A stretch of 38,479 nt of DNA from contig CAUJJV010000067.1 of assembly GCA_963205375.1 (NCBI GenBank), positions 1-38,479 of the forward strand. Direction: 5' to 3'. The stretch's first letter is position 1, and each line of letters opens with the position of its first letter. The position numbers and the translations under genes were made by a program. Source of the stretch: Pseudomonadota bacterium. GTDB taxonomy: Bacteria > Pseudomonadota > Gammaproteobacteria > Burkholderiales > Burkholderiaceae_C. This document shows, piece after piece, positions 27,283 to 37,446 of this stretch. Below the pieces are notes generated by a model. The model was not told the DNA's origin, made no database searches, and worked only from the letters and a program-made list of their open reading frames with translations.

Positions 27283-28362
27283 TTGATCTCATTGGGGTCG
27301 CTCTTCAGTCGCCAGCCGGCACCATTGCTCGGTCTGGATATCAGTTCTTCCAGTGTTAAGCTGGTCGAGTTGGGCCGTGACAAGGCCGGTAATCTGGTGC
27401 TTGAACGGTGTGCCATCGAGCCCCTGGAGCGAGGCTGGATCAGTGATGGCAATATTGAAAAATTTGACGAAGTGGCTGATGCCTTGCGCAGGCTCGTCAA
27501 GAAAAGCGGTGCCAAGACCAAGAATGTAGCGATGGCGTTGCCGCCGTCAGCAGTTATCACCAAGAAGATCATCCTGCCCGGTGGCATGACGGATGAAGAA
27601 TTGGAATCACAGGTTGAGACAGAAGCCAATCAGTACATCCCGTTCCCGCTGGATGAGGTGAGTTTGGACTTCTGCGTGATCGGTCCAAGTGCTACTTCAG
27701 CAGGCGATGTTGAAGTACTGATTGCGGCCTCCCGGCGGGAAAAAGTGCAGGATATTCAGGGTCTCGCTGAAGCGGCGGGCCTGACACCCGTTGTGGTGGA
27801 TGTTGAATCGTATGCTTCCCGACTGGCTGCTGGGCGATTGATAGAAAACCTGCCCAACAACGGATCAGGCTTGATCGTTGCACTTTTCGAGATTGGCGCA
27901 CTGACGACCAGCATGCAGGTGTTGCGCGACGATGAGGTTCTTTATGATCGGGATCAGGCTTTTGGCGGAGCCCAGTTGACGCAGTTGATCATCCGGCAGT
28001 ATGGATTCTCACAGGAAGAAGCCGAGAGCACGAAGCGCAGCGGTGAATTGCCCGAGGACTATGAATCCTCTGTGCTGAAGCCGTTTCTGGAAACCATGGT
28101 CCAAGAGTTGGGGCGTGCGTTGCAGTTTTTCTTCACCAGTACACCACACAACAAGGTGGATTACATCATGTTGGCGGGTGGCTCAGCGGCACTTCCGGGT
28201 CTGACTGCAGCCGTGACACAGCACACCTCTTTCCCGTGCAGCCTGCTTAATCCGTTTGACGGCATGGAGATTGGAGACGGGGTGCGTCTGAAGCGTATGA
28301 CCCGTGAGGCGCCCTCCTATTTGACATCGTGCGGCTTGGCGCTGCGGAGGTTCGCGCAGTGA
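27283..28362 (+). CDS. pilM: Type IV pilus assembly protein PilM (TTG start)
   Basis: 'PLLGLDISSSSVKLVELGRDKAGNLVLERCAIEPLERGWISDGNI' plus operon context. Confidence 0.95.
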   Translation: MISLGSLFSRQPAPLLGLDISSSSVKLVELGRDKAGNLVLERCAIEPLERGWISDGNIEKFDEVADALRRLVKKSGAKTKNVAMALPPSAVITKKIILPGGMTDEELESQVETEANQYIPFPLDEVSLDFCVIGPSATSAGDVEVLIAASRREKVQDIQGLAEAAGLTPVVVDVESYASRLAAGRLIENLPNNGSGLIVALFEIGALTTSMQVLRDDEVLYDRDQAFGGAQLTQLIIRQYGFSQEEAESTKRSGELPEDYESSVLKPFLETMVQELGRALQFFFTSTPHNKVDYIMLAGGSAALPGLTAAVTQHTSFPCSLLNPFDGMEIGDGVRLKRMTREAPSYLTSCGLALRRFAQ

Positions 28363-29018
28363 TCTTGATTAATCTGCTTCCGCACCGTGAGGCTGCTCGC
28401 AAGCGGCGCCGTGACGTCTTCAATATTTCACTCGGGGCTTCGGCGCTGTTGGGTGGATTGATTGCTGGCGCAGTCTTTTTGTGGTTTCAGGCCGCCATTT
28501 CTGTTCAGCAGAACACCAATGGAATTCTTGAAACAGAGATCAAGAAACTAGAAAGCCAAATCAAGGATATTGCTGGTTTGGAGTCCGAAATTGCAGCGTT
28601 GCGCGCAAGGCAGCAGGCCGTTGAAGACCTCCAGTCTGATCGCAATTTGCCAGTGCACTTGTTGACTGAACTGGTAAATCAATTGCCGGATGGTGTTTAT
28701 ATTTCAAAAATGGTTCAGGCGGACAAATTGGTGACACTGAACGGGACCGCCCAGTCCAATGAGCGTGTCTCTGAGTTGTTGCGCAATTTGTCAAACAATA
28801 CGCCATGGTTCACGAAGCCCGAGTTGGTGGAAATCGTGGCCGGGTCAGTTGCGCTGAATCGCGAACAAAAGCGCGTGGCCAATTTTGTGATTCGTGTTCA
28901 GCTGGTTCGCGCGAGCGACGCTGAGAAGGCAGCTGCCGCTGCAGCTGTCGCATCAGATGCCATTCCCGCAGCGTCGCCTGCGTCTGCACCGGCAAGCAGT
29001 GTCGGTGTCAAGAAATAG
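28359..29018 (+). CDS. pilN: Type IV pilus assembly protein PilN (GTG start overlapping pilM stop)
   Basis: 'VILINLLPHREAARKRRRDVFNISL' typical PilN N-terminus; operon context. Confidence 0.93.
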   Translation: MILINLLPHREAARKRRRDVFNISLGASALLGGLIAGAVFLWFQAAISVQQNTNGILETEIKKLESQIKDIAGLESEIAALRARQQAVEDLQSDRNLPVHLLTELVNQLPDGVYISKMVQADKLVTLNGTAQSNERVSELLRNLSNNTPWFTKPELVEIVAGSVALNREQKRVANFVIRVQLVRASDAEKAAAAAAVASDAIPAASPASAPASSVGVKK

Positions 29019-29029
29019 CTGGGTGCACC

Positions 29030-29692
29030 ATGGTGGAAAAAACTTCCCGCTCGTTTGATTTTTCGGCTTTACAGGCTAAGGTGCAGGGCCAATTTCAGAA
29101 CCTGGATCCCAAAGATCCGTCTGTTTGGCCTTCCCTGCCGCGTTACGCCCTGTTTGTGGTCACCGCCATTGTTGTGGTCACCGTTTTGTGGTTCTTGTGG
29201 CTAACCAGTTCACTAGAGGTGCTAGAACAGGAGCAGGAGAAAGAGGTAAAGCTTCGGGCTGATTACAAGATCAAGCTAGCTAAAGCAGTGAATCTGGATG
29301 TTTTGAAAAAGCAGCGCGAGCAGGTTCAGCAGTACGTAACGCAGCTGGAGAAGCAGTTGCCCGGAAAATCCGAGATGGATGCCCTGCTCTCTGACATCAA
29401 TCAGGCTGGTCTTGGCAGAAGTCTGCAGTTCGATTTGTTCCGCCCAGGGCAGGTCGCCGTCAAGGAGTATTACGCAGAGCTCCCTATTACTATCAAAGTG
29501 AGTGGTAGATACCACGATATCGGAGCTTTTGCGTCCGACATCGCCAATCTCTCCCGCATCGTGACGTTAAACAATTTGTCCATCAGTCCCAAACCTGATG
29601 GAACGCTTTCCATGGACGCTACTGCCAAAACTTTCCGGTATCTCGACCCTGACGAAGTGGCTGCACAGCGCAAAGCAGGGGGCAAGAAATGA
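29030..29692 (+). CDS. pilO: Type IV pilus inner-membrane protein PilO
   Basis: Single TM, coiled coil, 'LEKQLPGKSEMDALLSDINQAGLGRSLQFDLFRP'. Confidence 0.94.
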   Translation: MVEKTSRSFDFSALQAKVQGQFQNLDPKDPSVWPSLPRYALFVVTAIVVVTVLWFLWLTSSLEVLEQEQEKEVKLRADYKIKLAKAVNLDVLKKQREQVQQYVTQLEKQLPGKSEMDALLSDINQAGLGRSLQFDLFRPGQVAVKEYYAELPITIKVSGRYHDIGAFASDIANLSRIVTLNNLSISPKPDGTLSMDATAKTFRYLDPDEVAAQRKAGGKK

Positions 29693-30231
29693 GGGCCGTG
29701 TATGGTTTGCTGGCGATGGCTGGACTTATTGGCCTTGCGGGATGCGGTGCATCGCGGGAGGATGATATTCGGCAGTGGATGGTAGAGGAGCGAAATCAAA
29801 CGCGGCCCAAGGTGCCCCCCATTTCAGCGCCCAAGCAGTTCAAGCCGGAGGCTTATACCAATGCCTCAGCGATTGAGCCATTCAGCAACCAGAAATTGAC
29901 GCAGGCGCTCAAGCGGGACTCAGCGCAACAAGCCTCCAATGGTGCATTGGTGGCTCCTGAGCTGGCTCGTCGCAAGGAGCCTATGGAAGCGTTTCCGCTC
30001 GATACCATGAGTCTGGTCGGTAGCATCATCAAGGCGGGCCAACCGGTGGCTCTGGTCAAAGTGGACAGCTTGTTGTACCAGGTGAAGCTAGGAAACTATC
30101 TGGGTCAGAATTACGGAAAAGTCACAAAAATCACTGAAACCGAAGTGACATTGCGGGAAATCGTGCAGGACGCTGTCGGTGAGTGGATTGAACGTGTTGC
30201 AACGCTCCAGTTGCAGGAGAAGTCTAAATGA
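29689..30231 (+). CDS. pilP: Type IV pilus lipoprotein PilP
   Basis: Lipobox 'LAGCGA'; 'PVALVKVDSLLYQVKLGNYLGQNYGKVTKITETEVTLREIVQD'. Confidence 0.95.
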   Translation: MRAVYGLLAMAGLIGLAGCGASREDDIRQWMVEERNQTRPKVPPISAPKQFKPEAYTNASAIEPFSNQKLTQALKRDSAQQASNGALVAPELARRKEPMEAFPLDTMSLVGSIIKAGQPVALVKVDSLLYQVKLGNYLGQNYGKVTKITETEVTLREIVQDAVGEWIERVATLQLQEKSK

Positions 30232-32336
30232 GTAAACAGAACAAACAAACAGGATTGAACATGTGGCATCGGCTGGTATTTTCTGTTGCCATGGTGTTGG
30301 TGGCTGTGTCGGGGCGTGCTGAGACTTCGATTGAAGCCGTGACGGGTTCTGTTCAGGGCGGCACGGAGATCGTTCGCATCGATCTTTCAGAGGCGCTCAT
30401 CGCTCCTCCAACGGGATTTGCCATTCAATCCCCTGCACGCATTGCGCTTGACTTTCCGGGGGTCGCCAATGGTATGGGGCGCTCTACCGTCGATGTGAAT
30501 CAGGGTAATCTAAAATCTGTCAGCGTGGTGCAGGCTGGAGAGCGTACGCGTGTTGTGCTCAACCTGAAGCAGGCAGCAGCGTACAGGACAGAAATACAAG
30601 GCAAGTCATTGCTCGTCATGCTGGAGCCATCTGTGGCTGGTGCCAGCAGCCCCGTGGCAAGCCCAACTTTTGCTGAAAACAAGAGTCGCGATTCCGCTCC
30701 CATCAAGGACATGGATTTCCGCCGTGCTGCCGATGGTGCTGGCCGCATCGTAGTGACGCTTCCCAATAATCAGGTCGGTGTGGATATCCGTCAGCAGGGT
30801 CAAAATCTGGTTGTGGAGTTCATGAAGTCGACATTGCCCGAAGGCCTTCGCCGGCGCCTGGATGTGGGAGATTTTGGTACGCCAGTGAAGACTGTTACCT
30901 CGTTTCAGTCCGGCGACAGAGTTCGTATGGTGATTGAGCCCAAAGGGCAGTGGGAGCATTCGGCTTACCAGAGCGATGAGCAGTTTGTTGTGGAGGTCAA
31001 GGAAATCAAGGTTGATCCCAAAAAACTGACGCAGGGCGTTGGATACAACGGTCAAAAGCTGTCATTGAACTTCCAGAATATCGAGGTCCGTTCACTCTTG
31101 CAGGTGATTGCAGACTTTACCAACTTCAACATCGTTACGTCGGATTCAGTTTCTGGTTCGGTAACCTTGCGCTTGCAGGATGTTCCTTGGGATCAGGCGC
31201 TGGACATCATTTTGCAAGCCAAAGGCTTGGGCATGCGCAAGAGTGGGAATGTGCTGTGGGTTGCTCCCAAGGACGAAATTGCGGCCAAGGAAAAGCTGGA
31301 TCTGGAATCGGCTGCTGCCGTGCAAAGTCTGGAGCCATTGCGGACCCAATCATTCCAGATCAACTATGCCAAGGCTGCAGAAATCGCAGCCCAGTTGACT
31401 GCAGGTGGAAGCGGTGCTGCCAATAGCGCACGCATTCTGAGTGCCCGTGGAAGTGTGATTGCAGAGCCACGCACCAACCAGTTGTTTGTGACCGATATCC
31501 CAAGCAAGCTGGAACAAGTGCAACAGCTGCTTGCTAAACTTGACATTGCGGTGCGTCAGGTGCTGATTGAAGCGAGGATTGTGGAGGCATCGGACAGCTT
31601 TGGAAAATCCTTGGGTGTGCGCTTGGGCGGTGGGAACTCCACCAACGCGGCGACATTGGGAACGACAGAGGGCGGGCCGTTAAATGTCGGATTTGGCTCT
31701 ACCTACACCACTGGGGTGTCTGGCACCAATTCGGGTAACTTTGTCAACTTGCCTTCCACCGGTGCACTGGGCTACGCAAATGCAGGAACCTTCGCGATTT
31801 CCTTGTTCGGGGAGTCTGCAAACAAGTTTTTGAATTTGGAAATTTCTGCGCTTGAGGCCGATGGAAAAGGCAAGGTGGTTTCAAGCCCCCGTGTGGTTAC
31901 GGCAGACCAGATCAAGGCGCTGATTGAGCAGGGTACAGAATTGCCATATCAAGTAGCCTCGTCCAGTGGAGCTACGTCTATTGCTTTCCGCAAGGCCAAC
32001 TTGAAGCTGGAAGTAACGCCGCAGATCACACCAGAAGGCAACATCATTCTGGATTTGGATGTCACCAAGGACACGGTTGGGCAGTCCACTCCCGCGGGCT
32101 TTGCAATTGACACCAAACACATCAAGACTCAAGTGCTGGTCGAGAATGGCGGTACTGTTGTGATCGGCGGGATTTTTACGGAAGACCAAACAACAGACGA
32201 AGCCAAGGTTCCGTTCTTTGGTGATCTGCCAGGCTTGGGCGTGCTCTTCCGGAATAAGTCCAGCTCCTCAAGAAAGCGTGAAATGCTGGTCTTCATTACC
32301 CCGAAGATGATTGCCGAGAAAGCCATCGGCCGCTGA
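30228..32336 (+). CDS. pilQ: Type IV pilus secretin PilQ
   Basis: AMIN-like N-terminus, STN/secretin '[26 protein letters not shown]'-type region, C-terminal '[19 protein letters not shown]...[16 protein letters not shown]...[11 protein letters not shown]'. Confidence 0.97.
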   Translation: MSKQNKQTGLNMWHRLVFSVAMVLVAVSGRAETSIEAVTGSVQGGTEIVRIDLSEALIAPPTGFAIQSPARIALDFPGVANGMGRSTVDVNQGNLKSVSVVQAGERTRVVLNLKQAAAYRTEIQGKSLLVMLEPSVAGASSPVASPTFAENKSRDSAPIKDMDFRRAADGAGRIVVTLPNNQVGVDIRQQGQNLVVEFMKSTLPEGLRRRLDVGDFGTPVKTVTSFQSGDRVRMVIEPKGQWEHSAYQSDEQFVVEVKEIKVDPKKLTQGVGYNGQKLSLNFQNIEVRSLLQVIADFTNFNIVTSDSVSGSVTLRLQDVPWDQALDIILQAKGLGMRKSGNVLWVAPKDEIAAKEKLDLESAAAVQSLEPLRTQSFQINYAKAAEIAAQLTAGGSGAANSARILSARGSVIAEPRTNQLFVTDIPSKLEQVQQLLAKLDIAVRQVLIEARIVEASDSFGKSLGVRLGGGNSTNAATLGTTEGGPLNVGFGSTYTTGVSGTNSGNFVNLPSTGALGYANAGTFAISLFGESANKFLNLEISALEADGKGKVVSSPRVVTADQIKALIEQGTELPYQVASSSGATSIAFRKANLKLEVTPQITPEGNIILDLDVTKDTVGQSTPAGFAIDTKHIKTQVLVENGGTVVIGGIFTEDQTTDEAKVPFFGDLPGLGVLFRNKSSSSRKREMLVFITPKMIAEKAIGR

Positions 32337-32340
32337 TCCC

Positions 32341-32880
32341 TTGATATTCAGTCTGGTTGGCCTGCCTGGCTCCGGAAAGACAACAGTCGGGCGTCAACTC
32401 GCCCGGCGTCTTCAGCTTCCTTTCGTGGATTCAGACCATGCCATTGAAGCGCGTCTGGGCTGCTCCATTCGCGAGTTCTTTGAGCGCGAAGGCGAAGCCA
32501 AATTCCGGGATGTCGAAGAGGAAGTCATAGACTCGTTGACCACGGGGCCCACCGGTGTGCTTTCCACTGGCGGTGGCGTGGTCATTCGTCCGGCCAATCG
32601 ACAGCATCTGCGTGAACGCGGACAGGTCATTTACCTGAAATCCACTCCAGAGGAGTTGTTTCGGCGCCTGCGCCACGATGTGAATCGTCCATTGCTGCAG
32701 GTGGCTGACCCGCTGTCCCGTTTGCGGGATCTCTACGCCACACGCGATCCTCTGTACCGTGAAATCGCGCATTTCGTCCTCGAAACCGGGCGGCCGTCCG
32801 TTGCGACGCTTGTCAATATGATTCTGATGCAGCTTGAACTTGCGGGTCTGCTGCCGGCGCAGCAAACACCCTCGGTGTGA
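32341..32880 (+). CDS. aroK: Shikimate kinase (TTG start at 32341, or 32311)
   Basis: P-loop '[55 protein letters not shown]'. Confidence 0.94.
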   Translation: MIFSLVGLPGSGKTTVGRQLARRLQLPFVDSDHAIEARLGCSIREFFEREGEAKFRDVEEEVIDSLTTGPTGVLSTGGGVVIRPANRQHLRERGQVIYLKSTPEELFRRLRHDVNRPLLQVADPLSRLRDLYATRDPLYREIAHFVLETGRPSVATLVNMILMQLELAGLLPAQQTPSV

Positions 32881-32913
32881 ATTGGTAGTGCAAGGTCCCC
32901 TAAACTCTAGGGT

Positions 32914-34029
32914 ATGACTTCAAACAACCACACCAGCGTTTCGATCGATCTGGGCGATAGAAGCTACTCCATTCAAATCGGCACTCAACTGCTTGACGAT
33001 AGTCAGACTTTCTCGCAGCTGCCCAAGGCCAATTCCGCTTATGTTGTCAGTAACACGACAGTAGCACCGTTGTACGCTGACCGACTGGTCCGTGCGTTGG
33101 CTGGCGTGTACAAGAGCGTGCATTTGGTGGCTTTGCCCGATGGCGAAGAGTTCAAGACATGGCAGGTTCTGAATCAGATCTTTGATGCTTTGCTGTCGAA
33201 CGGAGCTGACCGGAAAACAGTGTTGTTTGCGCTGGGCGGCGGCGTGGTGGGGGACATGACGGGATTTGCCGCCGCAAGTTTTATGCGCGGGATTCCCTTT
33301 GTGCAGGTGCCGACCACATTGCTGTCGCAGGTCGACTCGTCGGTGGGTGGCAAGACCGGCATCAACCATCCTTTGGGCAAGAACATGGTCGGTGCGTTTT
33401 ACCAGCCTCTCTTGGTGGTGTGCGATCTGGATACGCTCAAAACGCTTCCGGATCGTGAGCTGAGTGCAGGTCTGGCAGAGGTCATCAAGTACGGCCCCAT
33501 TGCTGACGGATCATTTCTGGACTGGATTGAGCAGAACCTTCCACTGTTGCTTGCGCGTGACGGTACTGCGCTGGCCCACGCGGTCAAGCGAAGCTGCGAG
33601 ATCAAGGCCTGGGTGGTCGGACAGGATGAGCGCGAGGCCGGGTTGCGTGCGATTCTGAATTTTGGGCACACGTTCGGTCATGCCATCGAAGCCGGGCTCG
33701 GGTATGGCGAGTGGCTGCATGGCGAAGCGGTTGGATGCGGCATGGTTATGGCAGCCCACCTGTCACAACGTTTGGGATTGGTGGATGCCGCTTATGTACA
33801 GCGACTGACCAGCCTGATTCATAACGCGCGTCTGCCAGTCGTCGGTCCCATTCTGGACGCCAATGACAACGCCGGACGCTACCTGGAACTGATGCGAATG
33901 GACAAGAAGTCAGAAGCAGGAGAGATCCGTTTCGTCGTTCTTGACGGTATTGCCAAAGCAAAGATGCTTGGCGCACCCGATTCCATGGTGCGTGAAGTGG
34001 TGGACTCGTGCTGCAATCCTTTGCTATGA
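32914..34029 (+). CDS. aroB: 3-dehydroquinate synthase
   Basis: '[60 protein letters not shown]', '[12 protein letters not shown]'. Confidence 0.97.
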   Translation: MTSNNHTSVSIDLGDRSYSIQIGTQLLDDSQTFSQLPKANSAYVVSNTTVAPLYADRLVRALAGVYKSVHLVALPDGEEFKTWQVLNQIFDALLSNGADRKTVLFALGGGVVGDMTGFAAASFMRGIPFVQVPTTLLSQVDSSVGGKTGINHPLGKNMVGAFYQPLLVVCDLDTLKTLPDRELSAGLAEVIKYGPIADGSFLDWIEQNLPLLLARDGTALAHAVKRSCEIKAWVVGQDEREAGLRAILNFGHTFGHAIEAGLGYGEWLHGEAVGCGMVMAAHLSQRLGLVDAAYVQRLTSLIHNARLPVVGPILDANDNAGRYLELMRMDKKSEAGEIRFVVLDGIAKAKMLGAPDSMVREVVDSCCNPLL

Positions 34030-34080
34030 ATAGTGTAGCTATACGCGCAGCATTGGCGAGGGGTAGGGTGTGATTTGTCT
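34021..34080 (+). repeat. Dispersed ~58-bp repeat, copy 4 (aroB-dgt junction)
   Basis: TGCTATGAATAGTGTAGCTA TACGCGCAGCATTGGCGAGGGGT AGGGTGTGATTTGTC; same spacing as copies 1-3. Confidence 0.6.
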
Positions 34081-35271
34081 ATAAATAGTGCTCTTGCGCC
34101 GTATGCCAGTGATCCGGCACTGTCGCGTGGCAGGCGCTTTGTTCAGCCGCCTGCGCCGACCCGTACCGAGTTCCAGCGTGACCGTGACCGCATCGTGCAC
34201 TCCACCGCGTTCCGCCGTCTTGTGTACAAAACCCAGGTTTTTCTCAACCACGAGGGAGATCTGTTTCGTACCCGCCTGACACATTCGCTGGAGGTCGCCC
34301 AGCTCGGCCGGTCCATCGCACGGGCGTTGCGAATCAATGAGGATCTTGTCGAGGCCATTGCCCTGGCGCACGATCTGGGGCACACACCGTTTGGTCATGC
34401 CGGTCAGGATGCGCTGAATGACAGTATGGAGGCCCATGGTGGGTTTGAACACAACCTGCAGAGCTTGCGGGTGGTAGACCATCTGGAAGAGCGGTACCCG
34501 GATTTTGACGGGCTGAACCTGACTTTTGAAACACGGGAAGGCATCCTCAAGCATTGTTCACGCAGGAATGCACTGGCTATTGAGCAAATCGAACATGTGT
34601 ACGCCGATGGCAATGGTGGCGTTGGCCAGCGTTTTCTCAACCGCACGGAGCCGAGCCTGGAAGCACAGCTGTGTAATCTGGCGGACGAAATTGCCTACAA
34701 CGCACACGATGTCGACGATGGGTTCAGATCGGGTCTGATCACGCTGGAGCAGTTGCGGGAGGTTCCCCTGTTCGCACAATTCAGCGACATGGCACTGAAA
34801 AATCATCCACGGCTGGTTCAACCGACGCAGTCACGGCGGTGGATGTATGAGTCCATCCGCCTGATGCTCAGCCAACAAGTTTACGACGCAGTGGCTGCGA
34901 CCCAGATAGCCCTTGATGCAGCACAGGTAAAAAGCGTCGAGGATGTGCGCCGAGCGGCCCCGTTGGTGCAGTTTTCACCAGATATGCGCAGGCAGTCGAC
35001 CGAGCTCAAGTCATTTCTATTCCAGCATTTGTACCGCCACCCGCAGGTCACGCAGACGATGGACATGGCCAAGCGTGTAGTGCGCGAGTTGTTCGATGTC
35101 TACGTCGCCAAACCGCAGGAAATGCAGGCAGGCTTCGCTTCACGCACGGAAGCACAAAACGGCGTGGATTCAGCACCGCATCGGGTTGTGGCGGACTATA
35201 TTGCCGGTATGACCGACCGATTCGCTGCGCGGGAGCATGAACGATTGACGGGGCAGCGTCTGCTTGCCTGA
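34075..35271 (+). CDS. dgt: Deoxyguanosinetriphosphate triphosphohydrolase-like protein (TTG start)
   Basis: HD domain: 'HSTAFRRLVYKTQVFLNHEGDLFRTRLTHSLEVAQLGRSIARAL...AIALAHDLGHTPFGHAG'. Confidence 0.94.
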   Translation: MSINSALAPYASDPALSRGRRFVQPPAPTRTEFQRDRDRIVHSTAFRRLVYKTQVFLNHEGDLFRTRLTHSLEVAQLGRSIARALRINEDLVEAIALAHDLGHTPFGHAGQDALNDSMEAHGGFEHNLQSLRVVDHLEERYPDFDGLNLTFETREGILKHCSRRNALAIEQIEHVYADGNGGVGQRFLNRTEPSLEAQLCNLADEIAYNAHDVDDGFRSGLITLEQLREVPLFAQFSDMALKNHPRLVQPTQSRRWMYESIRLMLSQQVYDAVAATQIALDAAQVKSVEDVRRAAPLVQFSPDMRRQSTELKSFLFQHLYRHPQVTQTMDMAKRVVRELFDVYVAKPQEMQAGFASRTEAQNGVDSAPHRVVADYIAGMTDRFAAREHERLTGQRLLA

Positions 35272-35292
35272 CCACTGTTTTGAAAGACCACG

Positions 35293-35883
35293 ATGACTTC
35301 CCAATCACGCTCCAGTGATGAACAGATGCTTTCTTTGACGGTGCGTTGGCTGGAGCGCGCGGTCATCGGGCTCAATCTCTGCCCGTTTGCGAAAAGCGTT
35401 CACGTCAAAGGCCAGATCCACTACCGATTGAGCCATGCCACGCAAAAGCAAGAGTTGCTGCAAGTGCTGCAGGAAGAGCTTCAGGCGTTGCAAGCAACAG
35501 ATCCCGCAGTGCGCGACACCACACTGTTGATACTGGCAGACTGTTTTCCTGATTTCCTGGACTTCAATGACTTTCTGCAGGATGCAGATGATGTTCTGTA
35601 CACGCTGGGGTTGGATGGCACCCTGCAAATCGCCAGCTTCCATCCCAGGTTCCAGTTTGCCGGAACTACCGAGGACGACATTACGAATTTCACCAACCGG
35701 GCACCCTTTCCGGTGTTGCACCTGATTCGGGAAGCCAGCATTGCACGCGCTGTGGAGGCCTTCCCGGACGCAGAAATGATTTACGAGAAGAACATGCGGA
35801 CCCTTGAAGACTTGGGCCGCGCCGGCTGGAAAGAGTTGGGTCTGGAAATCGAACGTGAACAAGACGCAGAGAGGCAAGCATGA
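35293..35883 (+). CDS. DUF1415 family protein
   Basis: 'RWLERAVIGLNLCPFAKSVHVKGQIHYRLSHAT...LHLIREASIARAVEAFPDAEMIYEKNMRTLEDLG'. Confidence 0.87.
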   Translation: MTSQSRSSDEQMLSLTVRWLERAVIGLNLCPFAKSVHVKGQIHYRLSHATQKQELLQVLQEELQALQATDPAVRDTTLLILADCFPDFLDFNDFLQDADDVLYTLGLDGTLQIASFHPRFQFAGTTEDDITNFTNRAPFPVLHLIREASIARAVEAFPDAEMIYEKNMRTLEDLGRAGWKELGLEIEREQDAERQA

Positions 35884-36797
35884 AATCGCGCCAAGCAGCC
35901 AAGCCAATGCCATCTGCCAAGGTATCTGCGGCCAGCCCACTGGATGCGGAATTGCGTCCGGGGCAGTCCATTGAACTGCTCAAGGAACTGCATATTCTTA
36001 CGCGCGATGGCAAGCTGAACCAGGATTCCCGCCGCAAACTCAAGCAGGTGTATCACCTGTATCAGTTTATCGAGAAGCTGCTACAGGAACTTCCGGCCAA
36101 TCCCAATGGGACGCTCACCCTGGCGGACCATGGTGCCGGCAAGTCGTACTTGGGATTTATCCTGTATGACCTGTATTTCAAGAACTTGCCGAAAAGTCAC
36201 ATCTACGGCATTGAGACGCGGGCGGAACTGGTTTCCAAATCCAGAGAACTGGCGGAGAAGCTGGGCTTTTCGCGCATGTCGTTTATCAATCTGAGCGTGG
36301 CCGAGTCCGCCCAATCGGAAGCATTGCCCGGCCAATTCGATGTCATCACTGCGTTGCATGCATGCGATACCGCCACGGACGACGCCATCGCCTTTGGATT
36401 GCAGAAGAAGGCGCGGGCCTTTGTGCTGGTTCCCTGCTGTCAGGCTGAAGTGGCGCGGCATTTGAGCCAGAGTAAGGCACTGTCTCTGGCGCGCACCCCG
36501 TTGGCCGAACTCTGGCGCCACCCGTTGCACACGCGGGAGATGGGCAGCCAGATTACCAACGTATTGCGTTGCCTGTACCTGGAGGCACATGGTTACCAGG
36601 TGACCGTAACCGAACTCGTGGGTTGGGAACACAGCATGAAGAACGAGTTGATCCTGGCGCGTTACACCGGGCAAAAAAAGCGGGCCGCAGCAGCGCGTTT
36701 GCGATCGATTCTGGAGGAGTTCGGACTTCTGGAGCTGCTTGACACAAGGTTTACATTGCCGCGCGACAATGATGGCGACAACGGAACGGCTGGCTGA
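35880..36797 (+). CDS. Class I SAM-dependent methyltransferase, METTL25/Methyltransf_32-like
   Basis: 'LADHGAGKSYLGFILYDLYF' motif I and 'FDVITALHACDTATDDAIAFGLQKKARAFVLVPCCQAEVARHL'. Confidence 0.8.
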   Translation: MKSRQAAKPMPSAKVSAASPLDAELRPGQSIELLKELHILTRDGKLNQDSRRKLKQVYHLYQFIEKLLQELPANPNGTLTLADHGAGKSYLGFILYDLYFKNLPKSHIYGIETRAELVSKSRELAEKLGFSRMSFINLSVAESAQSEALPGQFDVITALHACDTATDDAIAFGLQKKARAFVLVPCCQAEVARHLSQSKALSLARTPLAELWRHPLHTREMGSQITNVLRCLYLEAHGYQVTVTELVGWEHSMKNELILARYTGQKKRAAAARLRSILEEFGLLELLDTRFTLPRDNDGDNGTAG

Positions 36798-36840
36798 AGC
36801 GTTCTGAAGCGGTATCTTTTCAATATTTTGGGGGTTGACT

Positions 36841-37308
36841 ATGAAACGATGGTTTGGGTTGGGGGTGGTCCTTGCAGCTTCGTTGGTATTGGGTGCCTGT
36901 GCGACCAGCAGTCCGGATGTCATCCAGCGCGGCGACGCGCAGCGTATGGCCCAGGTCGAAGATGCCGTGGTTTTGTCGGTGCGTACCGTTACGGTTGACG
37001 GTAGCCAGTCCGGTGTGGGCGCTACTGTGGGTGGCGTGGTCGGTGCGATTGGCGGCTATGGTGGAAGTGGCGTCCAGCGCGAAGCGCAAGTGCTGGGTGT
37101 ATTGGCAGGCGTGGCAGGTGCCGCGGTAGGTAATACCCTGGAGCGTATGACTACCCGCGAAGAGGCGGTTGAAGTCCTGGTTCAGCTCAAAAATGGTGAA
37201 AGGCGCGCGATTGTGCAAGCCAAGGCAGCCGAGGTGTTTGCTGCGGGCGACCCAGTGATCATTGTCACAACGGGTGGCAAGGTTCGCGTGACCAAAGCCC
37301 CCCGGTAA
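36841..37308 (+). CDS. Glycine-zipper outer-membrane lipoprotein (SlyB-like)
   Basis: Lipobox 'LVLGACAT'; glycine zipper 'GATVGGVVGAIGGYGGSGVQREAQVLGVLAGVAGAAVGNTLE'. Confidence 0.88.
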   Translation: MKRWFGLGVVLAASLVLGACATSSPDVIQRGDAQRMAQVEDAVVLSVRTVTVDGSQSGVGATVGGVVGAIGGYGGSGVQREAQVLGVLAGVAGAAVGNTLERMTTREEAVEVLVQLKNGERRAIVQAKAAEVFAAGDPVIIVTTGGKVRVTKAPR

Positions 37309-37365
37309 ATTTTGATGACAGGATTCGATGCCTCATGGCACGGAAACTTTCCACCGCTCCCGTTT

Positions 37366-37383
37366 GGGAAGTAATAATTTCCC
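37366..37383 (+). repeat. REP-like hairpin upstream of the RAYT gene
   Basis: GGGAA-GTAATAAT-TTCCC. Confidence 0.45.
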
Positions 37384-37446
37384 GGATCAATCGGTGAACC
37401 AGTCATCGGTGGACGCCTTGATACCCTCACTGGGTTAGTCAGTCCT

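Noticed and set aside
32870-32913. Possible regulatory element between aroK and aroB
   Set aside because: Too short, with no clear dyad or promoter; ordinary operon spacing.
36797-36822. Direct repeat CTGAAGCGTTCTGAAGCG after the methyltransferase
   Set aside because: Short 8-bp tandem similarity at a gene end; likely chance.
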